64,000 nt of DNA, taken from CAZVGZ01 sp964627605. Its GTDB lineage: Bacteria > Latescibacterota > MWCZ01 > CAZVGZ01. The position numbers and the translations under genes were made by a program. The stretch spans positions 62,001 to 126,000 of the forward strand of contig CAZVGZ010000004.1 in the NCBI GenBank assembly GCA_964627605.1. Reading direction: 5' to 3'. The notes beneath the pieces were generated by a model. It was not told where the DNA came from. It saw only the letters and a list, made by a program, of their open reading frames with translations, and ran no database searches. Positions within the stretch are counted from its first letter, which is position 1. Each line of letters begins with the position of its first letter. Below are positions 27,058-37,689 of the stretch, piece after piece.

Positions 27058-27918
27058 GTGCCGCAACTCGTGATGTTCTCCAAACTGTTTCAAGGCATGA
27101 CCCTCGAAGATACCGCTCGCTCAGTGGGATATCTGGGGCTAAACGGGGTAGACCTCACCGTCAGAACCGGTGGCCATGTGTTGCCACAGGAGGTGGACGG
27201 AGCACTCAAAGACGCCGTGGCGACGCTAGCACAACACGGCCTCAGCGTTCCGATGATAACCACCGGCATAGTAGACCCTGATGATCCAACGACAGAGCCG
27301 ATCATGCAGGCTGCGGCTGACAGCGGTGTGAAGTTCATAAAATTGGGCTATTGGCAGTACGAGGGTTTTGGCCACATAAGAGACCAGATCGGCCGAACAA
27401 AAAAACTGCTGGATGGGATAGAAGCGGCGGCGCAGCGAGCCGGGGTACACGCAGCGATACACATCCACTCAGGCCAGTGTCTAAGCGCGTCAGCACCGGT
27501 TGTCGCACTCCTCCTTGAGGGCCGCGATCCCAAACATCTCGGCGCCTATGTAGACCCAAGCCACATGACAATTGAGGGTTTCAAATCAGGATGGGTCATG
27601 GGGCTTGATCTTTTGACGCCCTGGATCAGCATATCGTCAGTCAAGTCGCCAGGTTGGGAGTGGGAAGAGGATGCGTTAACCGGCGTGCGCAAGTGGAACG
27701 ACAGGATAATGCCCTTGGCGATGGGCGCGGTCAGATGGCCAGAGTATCTGGGATATTTAGCACAGATCGGCTTTGATGGCCCCATGTCGATCCACAGCGA
27801 GTATCTAGGCGGCCATAGCTGGCGCGACCTTAGTGTCGAAGAGGCGGTGGCTCAGACACGGGAGGATCTGGGCTATCTTCGCGGCGTCATGGAATCAGTC
27901 GGCTTAGAGGCAACCTGA
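27058..27918 (+). CDS. Sugar phosphate isomerase/epimerase (TIM barrel)
   Basis: About 286 residues of the xylose-isomerase-like family: GYLGLNGVDLTVRTGGH, AAIHIHSGQCLS, LGAYVDPSHM and a metal-site SIHSEYLGG near the end. It belongs to the same superfamily as the gene at 5866-6630 but is not close to it. GTG 27058 has AAGGA eight bases upstream and is preferred; GTG 27043 is an alternative. Substrate unknown; the neighbouring sialidase remnant and permeases suggest sugar use. Confidence 0.85.
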   Translation: MPQLVMFSKLFQGMTLEDTARSVGYLGLNGVDLTVRTGGHVLPQEVDGALKDAVATLAQHGLSVPMITTGIVDPDDPTTEPIMQAAADSGVKFIKLGYWQYEGFGHIRDQIGRTKKLLDGIEAAAQRAGVHAAIHIHSGQCLSASAPVVALLLEGRDPKHLGAYVDPSHMTIEGFKSGWVMGLDLLTPWISISSVKSPGWEWEEDALTGVRKWNDRIMPLAMGAVRWPEYLGYLAQIGFDGPMSIHSEYLGGHSWRDLSVEEAVAQTREDLGYLRGVMESVGLEAT

Positions 27919-27966
27919 TAAGCTTTCAACCCAACAACCGGCTGAGCGATGTACCGCGAGTAGGTT

Positions 27967-29131
27967 CTAAGACACCTCGACCGTGCGGACCATAATCGCT
28001 TTTGTAGTACCGTCGGCCTGCGAACCGTAGTGAAAAACCGAATACGCCAGAAGAAACCTGCTATCACCAAGCGCAACCATCCCCGTGTAGCCACCGGTGT
28101 TGCCCTGGATGTCATGGGCGTCTGGCACGACGATCGCCACAGGCGCAGTCCACTCCCTAGCGCGCCCGTCAGGAGAGAACATTATCGACACACCTAGCCG
28201 ACCGAACGAAAGCGCGATCACGCCGCACCCTAGCCTTAGCGTCTGCGACATCACACCGTAATCAAAAAGCCGCTCTGGAGTCTCCCAAGTCGCTCCCATG
28301 TCGATTGAGTGGGTGATGAGCATTGGCTTCTGATTGTGATCGGTGCAGCGTATAACGCACGCCAAATCGCCATCGCTCGTCTGAACCAGGTTTGGTTCGC
28401 CCATCATCGTCTGCCCCGACTCGCCGTACGCAATCAGGCCGTGGCGCTCCCATGTCCGCGCGTTATCATCGGATATCATGCACCAACACGCGTAGCTCTT
28501 TGAGGATCGATCGCCCTCCAACAGAACCGGCATGAAGTAGTCGGCATAGAACAGTTTCCGATCTATCGTGACCAGAGGGTTGTTGATATACGGCCTTGTA
28601 ATAACCGTTCCGCCATTTCGCTTCCTTACCATCGCACTTCGTGTATCCCAACGAACAAGCTTGCGTTTCCATCGCTTTTCCGCCGGGCTCCATCTGGTGG
28701 CCGAAAGCGCATCCGATTACTCCCCGATTTCGGCAGGGCGGTCAGCGAGATCGTAGAATAGAACGTCGCCGTAGACGTTAAGTTGAACCTGAGGGCGGCG
28801 GAAGCTCTATGCAAGCGTCATCGAGCTCCATGGCCAGCGAGAAAGGCACGCACAGATACTCGCCATCTAAGACCTGACTGCATTCAGAATGAGAGGTTGT
28901 GAGGAGAGTTTCATCGCCATCGTCACCTGAAACAAACGCCGGGTTGGGGGCGCCGTAATGGTAGTCAACGTCTGGGCCGTCGTTGTAGGTCAGCAGCAGC
29001 GAACTGTCCGGCAATCGCGATACTGTGGAAAACTGGTGATACCCTCAGCGGTTCTCGCCGGTTCCCGATTCGGCGGCCAAGACCGGCTCACTGACTTCCA
29101 CGTTCAGACCGTTCACGACCGATACCGACAT
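27967..29131 (-). pseudogene. BNR-type exo-sialidase-like protein with three lesions
   Basis: Read from ATG 29131 (ribosome-binding region just upstream), the gene runs through TGA at 29045-29047, resumes in frame as GYHQFSTVSRLPDSSLLLTY and PNPAFVSGDDGDETLL, needs a one-base frame change near 28790 to continue as QVQLNVYGDVLFYDL, then meets TAA at 28717-28719 and goes on in frame to a normal end at 27967 with several Asp-box-like repeats (SDDNARTWERHG, SIDMGATWETP). The intact protein of about 388 residues would be a six-bladed sialidase-fold protein. The 221-codon piece from 28632 could not form the whole propeller. Confidence 0.85.
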
Positions 29132-29397
29132 CCTTTCATCTCCCCAAATGGTGTTTTACGGAATCTGAGTGTCTGCTGGCATCACGGTAACTGTATGCGA
29201 CGTTGGCGACAACCCGACGCGCCACATTGTGAATCCCCGTTTACGCCAAACGAAAAAACTGGTAGATTGTATAGGCCTGTGTAACTTAGATTTTTTTGCT
29301 GTTGCCCATCAACTTTTCTAACGACAAACACGCCACCCCAAGATGCCCACACACCCCCAAAATACCGCTCCTATGGAAGCCATGGGCGAAGACCTCA

Positions 29398-31374
29398 ATG
29401 TCCTTTGACACTGCAAACGCACATCCAACGGCCAACGCCCTCGCGTTAACGCCACGGGCGTTTGTTCTGGGTGGGTCAATCGCGGCGCTCACGATGTGGT
29501 GGGGCACCCACACCGAAGACATCTTGGGTGCCTCAAGGCTCAACCTCTCAAGCCAACCGGTCGCTGGCTTCGCGATCTTCGTTGTGGTTATACTCATCAA
29601 CGCGGTTGTAGGCAGATCGTGGTCCAGATTAGCGCTCCGTCCCCCTGAGCTTCTAGTGGTATTCGCCTCAGGAACGCTCTCGTCGGCGTTGATGACATCC
29701 AACCTGATGGACTGGTTCTTAGGGGTTCTGGCAACGCCACACTATCTCGCTTCGCCGGAAAACAGGTGGGACGAGATGATCCTGCCGTTTACAGAGCGTT
29801 GGTGGACAATCCCAGGCCCGGCCGATCAGCTTAGGTGGGCCTATGTCGGCTCACCTCCTGGCTACGGTGCAGTCTGGCAGATCTGGATTGAGCCGCTCTT
29901 CTGGTGGATATCTTTTTTGGGATCAATGTTTTTAGTGGCGGTCTGCGTGACGGTGATTCTAAGGCGCCAGTGGGTGGACAACGAGCGGCTACCTTTTCCT
30001 TTGGTGCAGCTACCTATCGACCTGACAGAGAGCAGCGGTGGGAAACCTGGGCTTCCTGACATGCTGCGCAACAAGCTATTTTGGGTTGGTGCCGCAATTC
30101 CTTTGGGGATCATAGTCTGGAACATTGGTGGCTACTTCGTCCCTGGCTTCCCGGTCATCCCAGGTCTTCAGTCCTCCACCCTGATAATTGCCAAACATTT
30201 CACATCCCTGTTCGTCAAAGTCAACTTCTACGTAATCGGGTTCGCCTACCTGGTAAATACCGAGATTCTGCTGAGCGTGTGGGTGTTCTATCTGCTGGGT
30301 TGGATTCAGACAGGGATATTCGATCGCCTCGGCATTTCAATCGGTTCGGAGTTGGATTACCATGGCTCCCACGGGGTGATTGCCAGTTGGGTGGGGTTCG
30401 GAGCGATGTTGGTCCTGGTAATCGTCGGGCTGTGGATGGCCCGCGCTCATCTATCCCAGGTGTGGCAAAAAATAAGAGACCCAAAACATCCGTTGGACGA
30501 CTCAAAAGAGCTGCTGCCCTATAGATGGGCAGCGATGGGTCTCGTCGTGGGGTTGGCATATGCGTTTTCGTTTTTCATTCACCAGGGGATGACATGGTCG
30601 CTGTCGCTGCTGTTCTTGGCGGCAACGATGGTGCTGCATCTGGGCATCACTAAAATCATCGCCCAGACCGGACTCATATACGTCAGGGGCCCGCTCTCAG
30701 CCAACCTGTTCGCCATGAACGTCATCGGCTCCGCAGCGCTGCCACCAGCGGCCCTGGTAGCCATCGGGGCCCAGTACGCCATCATCAGCCACAACAAAGG
30801 GCTGTTCCTCCCAGGCGTCTTCCATGTCGGACGATTGGCGACCGCCATCAGCCGGTGGGGGCGCCAAGTGCTGATAGTGATGGTGATCGCCACAGGAGTA
30901 GGGCTCGTGGTTGGGGTGGCGATGAACGTATTCAACAGCTATGAGTTTGGCAGCACTACGTTTGGCGGTGTGCCCTATCCACGGCGCGGTGCCGACAGCT
31001 TTGAGGTAGCGGTCAAGCAGATGGATCACCCCATGACCGCCGACTTGGCACGTTTCGCTGCCCTTGGGGCCGGTGCGCTGCTTATGACGATATTCACAGT
31101 CGTGCACTACAGAATCCCTTGGTGGCCACTTCATCCCATCGGCTTTCCGGTGTACGCCACCTGGACGTCGATGATAACATTCATGTCTATTTTTCTTGTC
31201 TGGCTTGCGAAGACGGCGCTGCTGCGAATGGGCGGCATGGCGCTCCATGAGCGAGCCAAACCATTTTTTGTCGGTCTGCCGGTGGGCTATGCGCTTGGCG
31301 TAGCCCTGTCATTCCTCGTAGATGTATTCTGGTTTCCAGGTGCAGGCAGCGGGCATAGGATTCACAACTGGTAA
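29398..31374 (+). CDS. Polytopic membrane protein, DUF6784/DUF6785 (OPT-like) family, copy 1
   Basis: About 658 residues with roughly a dozen hydrophobic segments. Shared signatures with the next gene are RQWVDNERLPFPLVQLPIDL, HYLASPENRW, a late HERAKPFFVGLPVGYA and a closing GHRIHNW. This family is common in uncultured and planctomycete-type genomes and resembles oligopeptide transporters; no substrate is known. ATG 29398 is chosen since the protein aligns with copy 2 from there; no strong ribosome-binding site is seen. It is 9 bp from copy 2, so the two form an operon. Confidence 0.8.
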   Translation: MSFDTANAHPTANALALTPRAFVLGGSIAALTMWWGTHTEDILGASRLNLSSQPVAGFAIFVVVILINAVVGRSWSRLALRPPELLVVFASGTLSSALMTSNLMDWFLGVLATPHYLASPENRWDEMILPFTERWWTIPGPADQLRWAYVGSPPGYGAVWQIWIEPLFWWISFLGSMFLVAVCVTVILRRQWVDNERLPFPLVQLPIDLTESSGGKPGLPDMLRNKLFWVGAAIPLGIIVWNIGGYFVPGFPVIPGLQSSTLIIAKHFTSLFVKVNFYVIGFAYLVNTEILLSVWVFYLLGWIQTGIFDRLGISIGSELDYHGSHGVIASWVGFGAMLVLVIVGLWMARAHLSQVWQKIRDPKHPLDDSKELLPYRWAAMGLVVGLAYAFSFFIHQGMTWSLSLLFLAATMVLHLGITKIIAQTGLIYVRGPLSANLFAMNVIGSAALPPAALVAIGAQYAIISHNKGLFLPGVFHVGRLATAISRWGRQVLIVMVIATGVGLVVGVAMNVFNSYEFGSTTFGGVPYPRRGADSFEVAVKQMDHPMTADLARFAALGAGALLMTIFTVVHYRIPWWPLHPIGFPVYATWTSMITFMSIFLVWLAKTALLRMGGMALHERAKPFFVGLPVGYALGVALSFLVDVFWFPGAGSGHRIHNW

Positions 31375-31383
31375 GGTTCGAAT

Positions 31384-33360
31384 ATGGAACAGGCGATCTC
31401 TGACAACATTGAAGCAGCTGACGACGATAACTCAGGCCTCACCGCCAGAGGGGTAACAGCGGGTGTGCTGGTTGCCCTCATAGTCAGCCTGGGGATGCCG
31501 TTTTCGGAGTACACGTTAAACGCCTCCAGGTTCGGAATGTCGAGCCAGCCTGTAGCTAGTTTCGGCGTGTTTGTCGTCATTCTCATTTTGAACGCGCTCG
31601 TGAGCACCGTCTGGCACCGTGCGGCTTTGACCTCCAAGGAGATGTTGGTGGTCTTCGCGGCAGGTTTCGCCACTAGCCCGCTTCAGACATCCAACCTGCT
31701 CGATTGGGTGTTCAGCGTCGTGGCGGTACCCTACTACTTAGCCACCCCTGAGAACCGTTGGGCCGAACTGCTGTTTCCTCACCTGCATGACTGGTGGGTC
31801 ATAACGGACACGTCAGGAGCGCTCAGGTGGGCGTTCGTAGGGCTGCCACCTGATATGTCGATCCCCTGGGACATCTGGGCCATCCCGATGACCTGGTGGA
31901 TGCTGTTTCTAGCAGCACTTTTTGTGGCGTCGGCATCGGTGTCAGTGCTCCTGCGCAAGCAGTGGGTGGACCACGAACGGCTGCCGTTTCCACTGGTGCA
32001 GCTACCGATAGACCTGCTTCAGTCTCCTGGGGGCCGATTCGGCCTACCTGAGATGATGCGCAACCGTCTATTCTGGTTTGGTGTGGCGATACCGTTGGGG
32101 ATTATCTGCTTCAATATGGTCAGCTACTGGGTCCCAGGCGCACCATATGTCAAGTTCGCTCAGGGCGTCGAGATGATTGCACTTCGCGATTTCCCCTCGA
32201 TGCGCTTCAGACTCAATTTTTACGTCATGGGTTTTGCATATCTCACCAGCGCTCCGATCCTGCTGAGCGTAGTGGTGTTCTACATTCTCGGTTGGATACA
32301 GACCGGTATTTTCAACCGGGTCGGTATAACGTTGGGCAGCGCTGGCGACGTGTGGAGCTCCAACGACGCCATCTCAAGTTGGGCGGGCTTCGGCGCACTT
32401 ATCGTAATGATTCTCTGGGGTCTCTGGATGGCCCGGAGTCATCTGGCTCTAGTGTGGCAGAAAATCCGCGATCCCAGCGCACCAGTGGACGACTCGCAGG
32501 AGCTGTTGCCATACCGCTGGGCGTTTATAGGATTGATTGCAGGCGCTCTGTTTATGGCCGGTTTTCTCCACCGCCAGGGGATGCCTTGGGGAACCGCATC
32601 GCTGCTGATTTTCGGGCTGTTCATCGCCCATTTGGGAGTCACGCGACTCCTGGCGCAAACCGGACTCATCTACACCATCGCTCCCCTAACGCCTATGCTT
32701 TTTGCGCTATACACAGTCGGCCCATCAAACATGAGCGGCCCAGCACTAGCCGCACTCGGCGGAAGCTATTCGGTGATGGCCCACGGCAAAGGCCAGTTCC
32801 TACCCCATGTATTTCACATCGCACGGATCGGCCCGGCGATCACCAAAGCCGGTCGAAAGATGATGATGTTCTTAGTCGCGGTGACCGTATTGGGAGTTGC
32901 CGCTGGGGTGATATATACAATCGTAGAAAGCTATCGCCTTGGCGGTGTCGCCTTGGGTGCCATCCCCTACTACGACCACGGAAACACAGTCTGGTCCACG
33001 ATTGTGAAACATATGGGTAGCGCCGAAGGAGCTGACAGCGGGCGGTTGATGTGTCTGGGCATCGGTGCCGCTCTCATGTCGGCATTGACAGCCGCACACT
33101 ACATACTGCCGTGGTGGCCCATTCACCCCATAGGTCTCCCCATCTACGGAACCGGCAATGTTCAACGCAACGTGCTGACGATCTTCGTTGTGTGGATCAT
33201 CAAAACCATACTTCTGCGCATCGGCGGTATGGCGATGTACGAGAGAGCCAAGCCGTTCTTTGTTGGGCTGCCCATCGGTTATGCGTTCGGGGTCACGGTC
33301 TCGTTTATTACCGACCTGATCTGGTTCCCTGGCGTCGGGCACCGCATCCACGGCTGGTAA
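31384..33360 (+). CDS. Polytopic membrane protein, DUF6784/DUF6785 (OPT-like) family, copy 2
   Basis: 658 residues, clearly paralogous to copy 1 along its full length: YYLATPENRW, RKQWVDHERLPFPLVQLPI, SQELLPYRW, YERAKPFFVGLPIGYA and a closing GHRIHGW. The duplication is old, since many positions differ throughout. Two unequal copies in tandem suggest either a heterodimeric transporter or two related substrates. An AAGG-like site sits before ATG 31384. Confidence 0.8.
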   Translation: MEQAISDNIEAADDDNSGLTARGVTAGVLVALIVSLGMPFSEYTLNASRFGMSSQPVASFGVFVVILILNALVSTVWHRAALTSKEMLVVFAAGFATSPLQTSNLLDWVFSVVAVPYYLATPENRWAELLFPHLHDWWVITDTSGALRWAFVGLPPDMSIPWDIWAIPMTWWMLFLAALFVASASVSVLLRKQWVDHERLPFPLVQLPIDLLQSPGGRFGLPEMMRNRLFWFGVAIPLGIICFNMVSYWVPGAPYVKFAQGVEMIALRDFPSMRFRLNFYVMGFAYLTSAPILLSVVVFYILGWIQTGIFNRVGITLGSAGDVWSSNDAISSWAGFGALIVMILWGLWMARSHLALVWQKIRDPSAPVDDSQELLPYRWAFIGLIAGALFMAGFLHRQGMPWGTASLLIFGLFIAHLGVTRLLAQTGLIYTIAPLTPMLFALYTVGPSNMSGPALAALGGSYSVMAHGKGQFLPHVFHIARIGPAITKAGRKMMMFLVAVTVLGVAAGVIYTIVESYRLGGVALGAIPYYDHGNTVWSTIVKHMGSAEGADSGRLMCLGIGAALMSALTAAHYILPWWPIHPIGLPIYGTGNVQRNVLTIFVVWIIKTILLRIGGMAMYERAKPFFVGLPIGYAFGVTVSFITDLIWFPGVGHRIHGW

Positions 33361-33418
33361 TCGCATTCTAGATCTGATGAGTTGATACGTCTGTCAGGCA
33401 CAGCAACAGGAGGCGAAG

Positions 33419-34426
33419 ATGACATTGACATATGAAGCCAAACTGAGTCCAGAGCGGGTCATTCCGCTAGCCATCGTTGGGTGCGGATCGGTGGCGAGGT
33501 GGAAGCATCTTCCTGCGCTCACCGAAGGCGTGCCTGAACTGCGTATCGTTGCGCTGTGTGACAGGGACGAAGATCTGATGAACGCGCTAGGCGATCACTA
33601 TCGGATCGAGCGACGGTATACCGATGCAGCAAAGATGATCGCTGATGGCGATGTTGAAGCGGTTGACATCAACGCAGGCCATGTCGTAAACGAAGCGCTG
33701 ATCCCGATGTTCGCCGAAGCTGGCAAACACATCTTTGCCGAAAAACCGATAGCAGCATCGCTTGAGACCGCAAAACAGTTGAGAGATATCACTGCCGACG
33801 CGGGTATAGTATTTCAGATCGGTCACATGAAGCGACTGTACTACGCCTATCGTGAGGCCAAGCAGCTAATGGATGACGGTGCGTTGGGCAACACCACCGC
33901 TCTCCAAAGCCGCATGTGGTGGGACTTGGAGCCCTATCCTCAGATGCTATTCAACAACGGTATTCACCACATCGACTTGGTGCAGTATTTCATGGGTCCA
34001 GCACGAAGCGTGTTCGCTCGAATGAGCCAGACGCCGAAAGGCGCAAGCATCACAGTCAATATCGCTTTCGATGACGACAGAATCGGCTCAATGCTTATGT
34101 CGTCGTTCGCATCGTGGGATCACCCAAACGAGCTGGTGGAGATCACCGGCGACAACGGCCATGTGCTCTCAGCAGAGAACGGCAGTGTCCTCACCCACTA
34201 TCGCGGCGACCAACCCGCCGAGGTCTACCGTCGCACTCTCTCGGCGCATTGGGTCCAGGGCAACGACACCGGCGGCTTCGTCCCGGAGTTTGAACAGTTC
34301 TCCCAAAGCATCCTCCACGGCGACGACATCCTCTGCGCCGGCCAGGACGGCGTCAACAGCCTCCTCCTATACGACGCCATCGCCGAGTCACTGGACCAAG
34401 GCAATGAAGTGGAGGTCGGTGAGTAG
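33419..34426 (+). CDS. Gfo/Idh/MocA family oxidoreductase
   Basis: 335 residues. Rossmann start IVGCGSVARWKHLPAL, ALCDRDEDL, the catalytic lysine motif FAEKPIA, and a C-terminal alpha/beta domain with GIHHIDLVQYFMG (His likely catalytic). Members oxidise sugars, inositols or sugar acids with NAD(P). AGGAGG before ATG 33419. It lies 58 bp after the tandem permeases and in the same direction, so it may act on what they import. Confidence 0.93.
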   Translation: MTLTYEAKLSPERVIPLAIVGCGSVARWKHLPALTEGVPELRIVALCDRDEDLMNALGDHYRIERRYTDAAKMIADGDVEAVDINAGHVVNEALIPMFAEAGKHIFAEKPIAASLETAKQLRDITADAGIVFQIGHMKRLYYAYREAKQLMDDGALGNTTALQSRMWWDLEPYPQMLFNNGIHHIDLVQYFMGPARSVFARMSQTPKGASITVNIAFDDDRIGSMLMSSFASWDHPNELVEITGDNGHVLSAENGSVLTHYRGDQPAEVYRRTLSAHWVQGNDTGGFVPEFEQFSQSILHGDDILCAGQDGVNSLLLYDAIAESLDQGNEVEVGE

Positions 34427-34580
34427 TTTCGGCGGCTTAGGGAAGCGTTTACAAATCGGGATGGAGAGGGCACATGCATTGGTGCAGTGGGAGGTAGCTT
34501 GATTCGAGTCGTTGGAACCGGACAACCGCACAACCACGATTGGTGTCAACAGATTCCGGTGCTGTTCCGATGGCCTTTGA

Positions 34581-37500
34581 CTAAAACTCAGCGCCGAGCG
34601 ACCAGTAGTGCTTTGAGTCGCCGTATACGCGGACAAAATCGGTGGGCCACGCCACATCCCATCTGAGCACTGCGATGCCAAGGTTTAACCGGGCACCGAA
34701 ACCATAGCCCGCAAGGGCCTGAGGTCCAAACGGGTCATCAGGATCGTAGTTGAGTCTCAGCCGCTGCCCTGGCGTAAACAGCCGAAAATCCCGCCCACCA
34801 CCCCATACGGTACCAGCATCCATAAACACGACGCCAGCAACATTGTGTAGCGTCAGAGGGATAGGCCAGCCCCAGTTGAGGTAGTGGACCAGCGGATAGC
34901 GAAATTCGAGATTCACCAAGCTGAACTTCGAGCCTCTGAGCTCCCCGTAGGCAGCGCCTCTTAAGGGAGCAACAAACTCCGATATCCCCAGTCGGGCATC
35001 ATCCTGCCTCACACCACGATCATATTCGAAATTGATCCAGTAGCGCGTGCCGCCTAACAGAAACTGAATCGGGTCTCTGCCGATACTACCGCCAGTCGCC
35101 CACCTGAAGGCCAGATAGTAGCCCAACGACAGCTTTCGGTAGTAGCGGTAGTCTGTGTTGAGGGTCGTAAATGCGAACGTGTTGTAATCGATCTTAGGCG
35201 CATGCTCTATCGATACCAGACTGCGCGAACCGTTCGTCGGGCCGGTGCGACCCCACACCACGGTGTCGTTGATGAGCGACAACGACGGTTTCAGTATGCG
35301 GATGGTGGAGTGTTGGTCGTCCAACCGGTTGAAAAAGTCAAGATATGTCACCCTCTCGCGGCCAGACAACTCGGTAGACAGATCGAACCTGGCGAACTTG
35401 CTAAAAGGGTAGCTCATGGAAAACTGCGAGCCGAATATCCGGTCAGACGCATACGGGGTCCGAGTCAAGCTGGTGACGAATAGCTGACGGTACTGAAACA
35501 GCCTGATCCCAAAATCGACCCTGGGTTTTAGATAGTAGTAGTCCAGCTCGAAATCGGCGTCTTCGATGGTCTGATAGACGTTTAGATACAGATAGATCTG
35601 GTGGTCGCCCATGACATCGCTAATGAGCATCGCAGCCTGCGCACCAAGTCCAGATATCGAGTCGAAAAACAGCAGCCCGTTTACCAGGTCGGCTGAAAAT
35701 ATTGGCTGGTATCGTTGACGGTGCTGTAAGGTCTCATCCGTAGACGCTATGTCAGGCGGCTGGCGAAAGAGCAGAGAGTCCATCCCGCTCAACGCTGGGG
35801 AAAGTGTGTCAGCAGGCGCGATGTCCCTGCGGGCCAGATGCTCGGCAGGGGCTAGTTGATCGCCGTGGTCGCCGTGACCCATGGGGTCCTTGATAGCTAT
35901 CACATCCCAACCGCCGTCAACGAACGCAGTGAACGCCAGTTTACGTCCATCTGGCGACCAGCCTGGAGCGAACGCCCCAGAGAGCAGATCGGTCATGGGC
36001 TTCACCGATCCCTGCGAATCAACTCCCATCGAATAGAGGTTGTAGATGCCGTTGCGGTCGGAGGAGAATACAATCTGCTCACCGTCAGGCGACCACGCCG
36101 GACCGGTGTCGTCCGCTTCATGGGAAGTCAGTTGAGCCACGCTTCCGTCAGCCACTGACATGACAAAAATGTTTCTGTCGTACCCCAACGGCACAACATG
36201 GGTGCCGTTCAGCCCAGTCTGGCGGTCGGACGCGAACGCGATGGACAGACCGTCAGGCGACCACGCTGGGTCGGCTTCATCATAGAGGTCGTCGGTGAGC
36301 TGTTGGGGTAGCTCCTGGCTCAAATCCCACGAGTACAGGTCGGAGCGACCATTGTGGACCGCCACAAAGACCATCTTGCTGCCGTCAGGGCTCCAATCAG
36401 GCGAATAGAGCGAACTGAACTCGTCAGGCCTCAACCGCCGCGCAACGTCGCCGGACTTCACGTCGATGATATAGAGCGCATCTTGGTTCTCGGTTTTCGC
36501 AGTGAAAACCAACTGTGTACCGTCAGATGACCACGAAATCCCCCCACGCAACCAGTGCATCTCCTCAAAGCGGCCGCTCTTCTCCCCGACCGCGGCACGA
36601 CTCAACACTTTGCCGTCGATGGCCGAAAGGATGTAGACGCTGGCGTGATCGTCGCGGTCCGACAACACTGCGATCCTGTCACCTGTGGGACTAAAAGCCG
36701 GGTCTCGGTTCAGATAGTGGCCGGTTTTGGCGTGGTTCGTCAGGTTTTTGCCTATCTCGCCAGCGACCTCCCTGCGCCCGATCTCAGGCCAGTACTGCCG
36801 CTGAAGGTGCAGCGTCCACTGCCTCATCAACTCTTCAAGCGGCTCGCCCAACACAGCTAGAAGCGCCGCCCTGGCGTCCTTGCGAATCGCCATAGTATGC
36901 ACCAACCTGGGCACCACATCCTCACCGAACCTCCCGGCGAGATACCTCACCAGTCCGTGACCGGCGGTATAGACCTAAAAACCGTCGAGCGACAGATATC
37001 CGTTGATGACCCCCATTCTGACCCACATGTCCTTTTCTGTGGACCAGGTGTTGGAACAGTATTCAGCCAGCCCCTCGACAAACCAGAGCGGCGGTGCCCA
37101 CCAGAACCGCTGCGCCATGCTCACGCCACCCTCGCGGAGGTAGAACATGTCAAACATCACCGCGTGGGTAAGCTCGTGATGCATCACATGGCGGAACTGT
37201 GTGTACGACCCGGTAAACGGAAGGACCATCCGGTTCTTAAACACTTCGGTAAAGCCAGCGGTGCCCTGATCGATCAGGCCAAAAGTGGCGTTTGTCTGCT
37301 CGAAATCGTTGTGGGAATCGTACACCAGGATCGGGATCTGTGCGCTGATGTCGTACTGGAGGGTCCGGGAGACCTGCCGATAGGCATCCTCGGCAAATTC
37401 GGCGGAGACGTGTGCCAACTCCTCTTCGCCCTGGGAGTAGTAGACCTTGAAATGTTTGGTCTCGACGAACTGCCAGTCGAAATCCTGGTAGCTGACCTTG

Positions 37501-37637
37501 TTCTTGCCGAACTGACGGATACCAGCCCACTGGGCGCAGGGGCTGGTAAGTGGCAGAACTGCACACGCAGCTAATGCCAGAAGCAGTAGTCTACAACTCG
37601 ATACCCGTCTGTCAACGCCTCCAGCCAACGCGATCAT
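34581..37637 (-). pseudogene. Peptidase-MA/TolB-propeller/Omp85-like barrel fusion, interrupted by one TAG
   Basis: One frame from ATG 37637 to 34581 (1018 codons) is broken only by TAG at 36975-36977. Part 1 (codons 1-220) has a signal sequence, HHELTHAVMF (zinc His154, Glu155, His158) and WFVEGLAEY (third ligand). The frame resumes as VYTAGHGLVRYLAGRFG, then has a six-bladed TolB-like propeller with repeated WSPDG blades and a C-terminal barrel ending in LVNLEFRYPL, VVFMDAGTVW and a terminal Phe, like Omp85-type barrels. It parallels the intact gene at 39491-42649. If TAG stops translation, the propeller and barrel have no signal peptide and cannot reach the envelope. Nonsense mutation, readthrough and base error are all open. 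Confidence 0.8.
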
Positions 37638-37689
37638 CTCCCTTAAGACCCGACCGGTTCAGTGACGCTGTGAAGCAACCAAGGCGCGC

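Noticed and set aside
34581..36950. A separate propeller-barrel gene starting at 36950
   Set aside because: The frame continues upstream across a single TAG into the peptidase part, and the supposed start has no signal peptide or ribosome-binding site.
2560..37637. Wholesale TAG recoding in this organism
   Set aside because: Many clearly ended genes use TAG as their stop (for example at 5664, 7727, 16867, 25117 and 34426), and the residues expected at broken sites differ. No CUA-anticodon tRNA is in the window.
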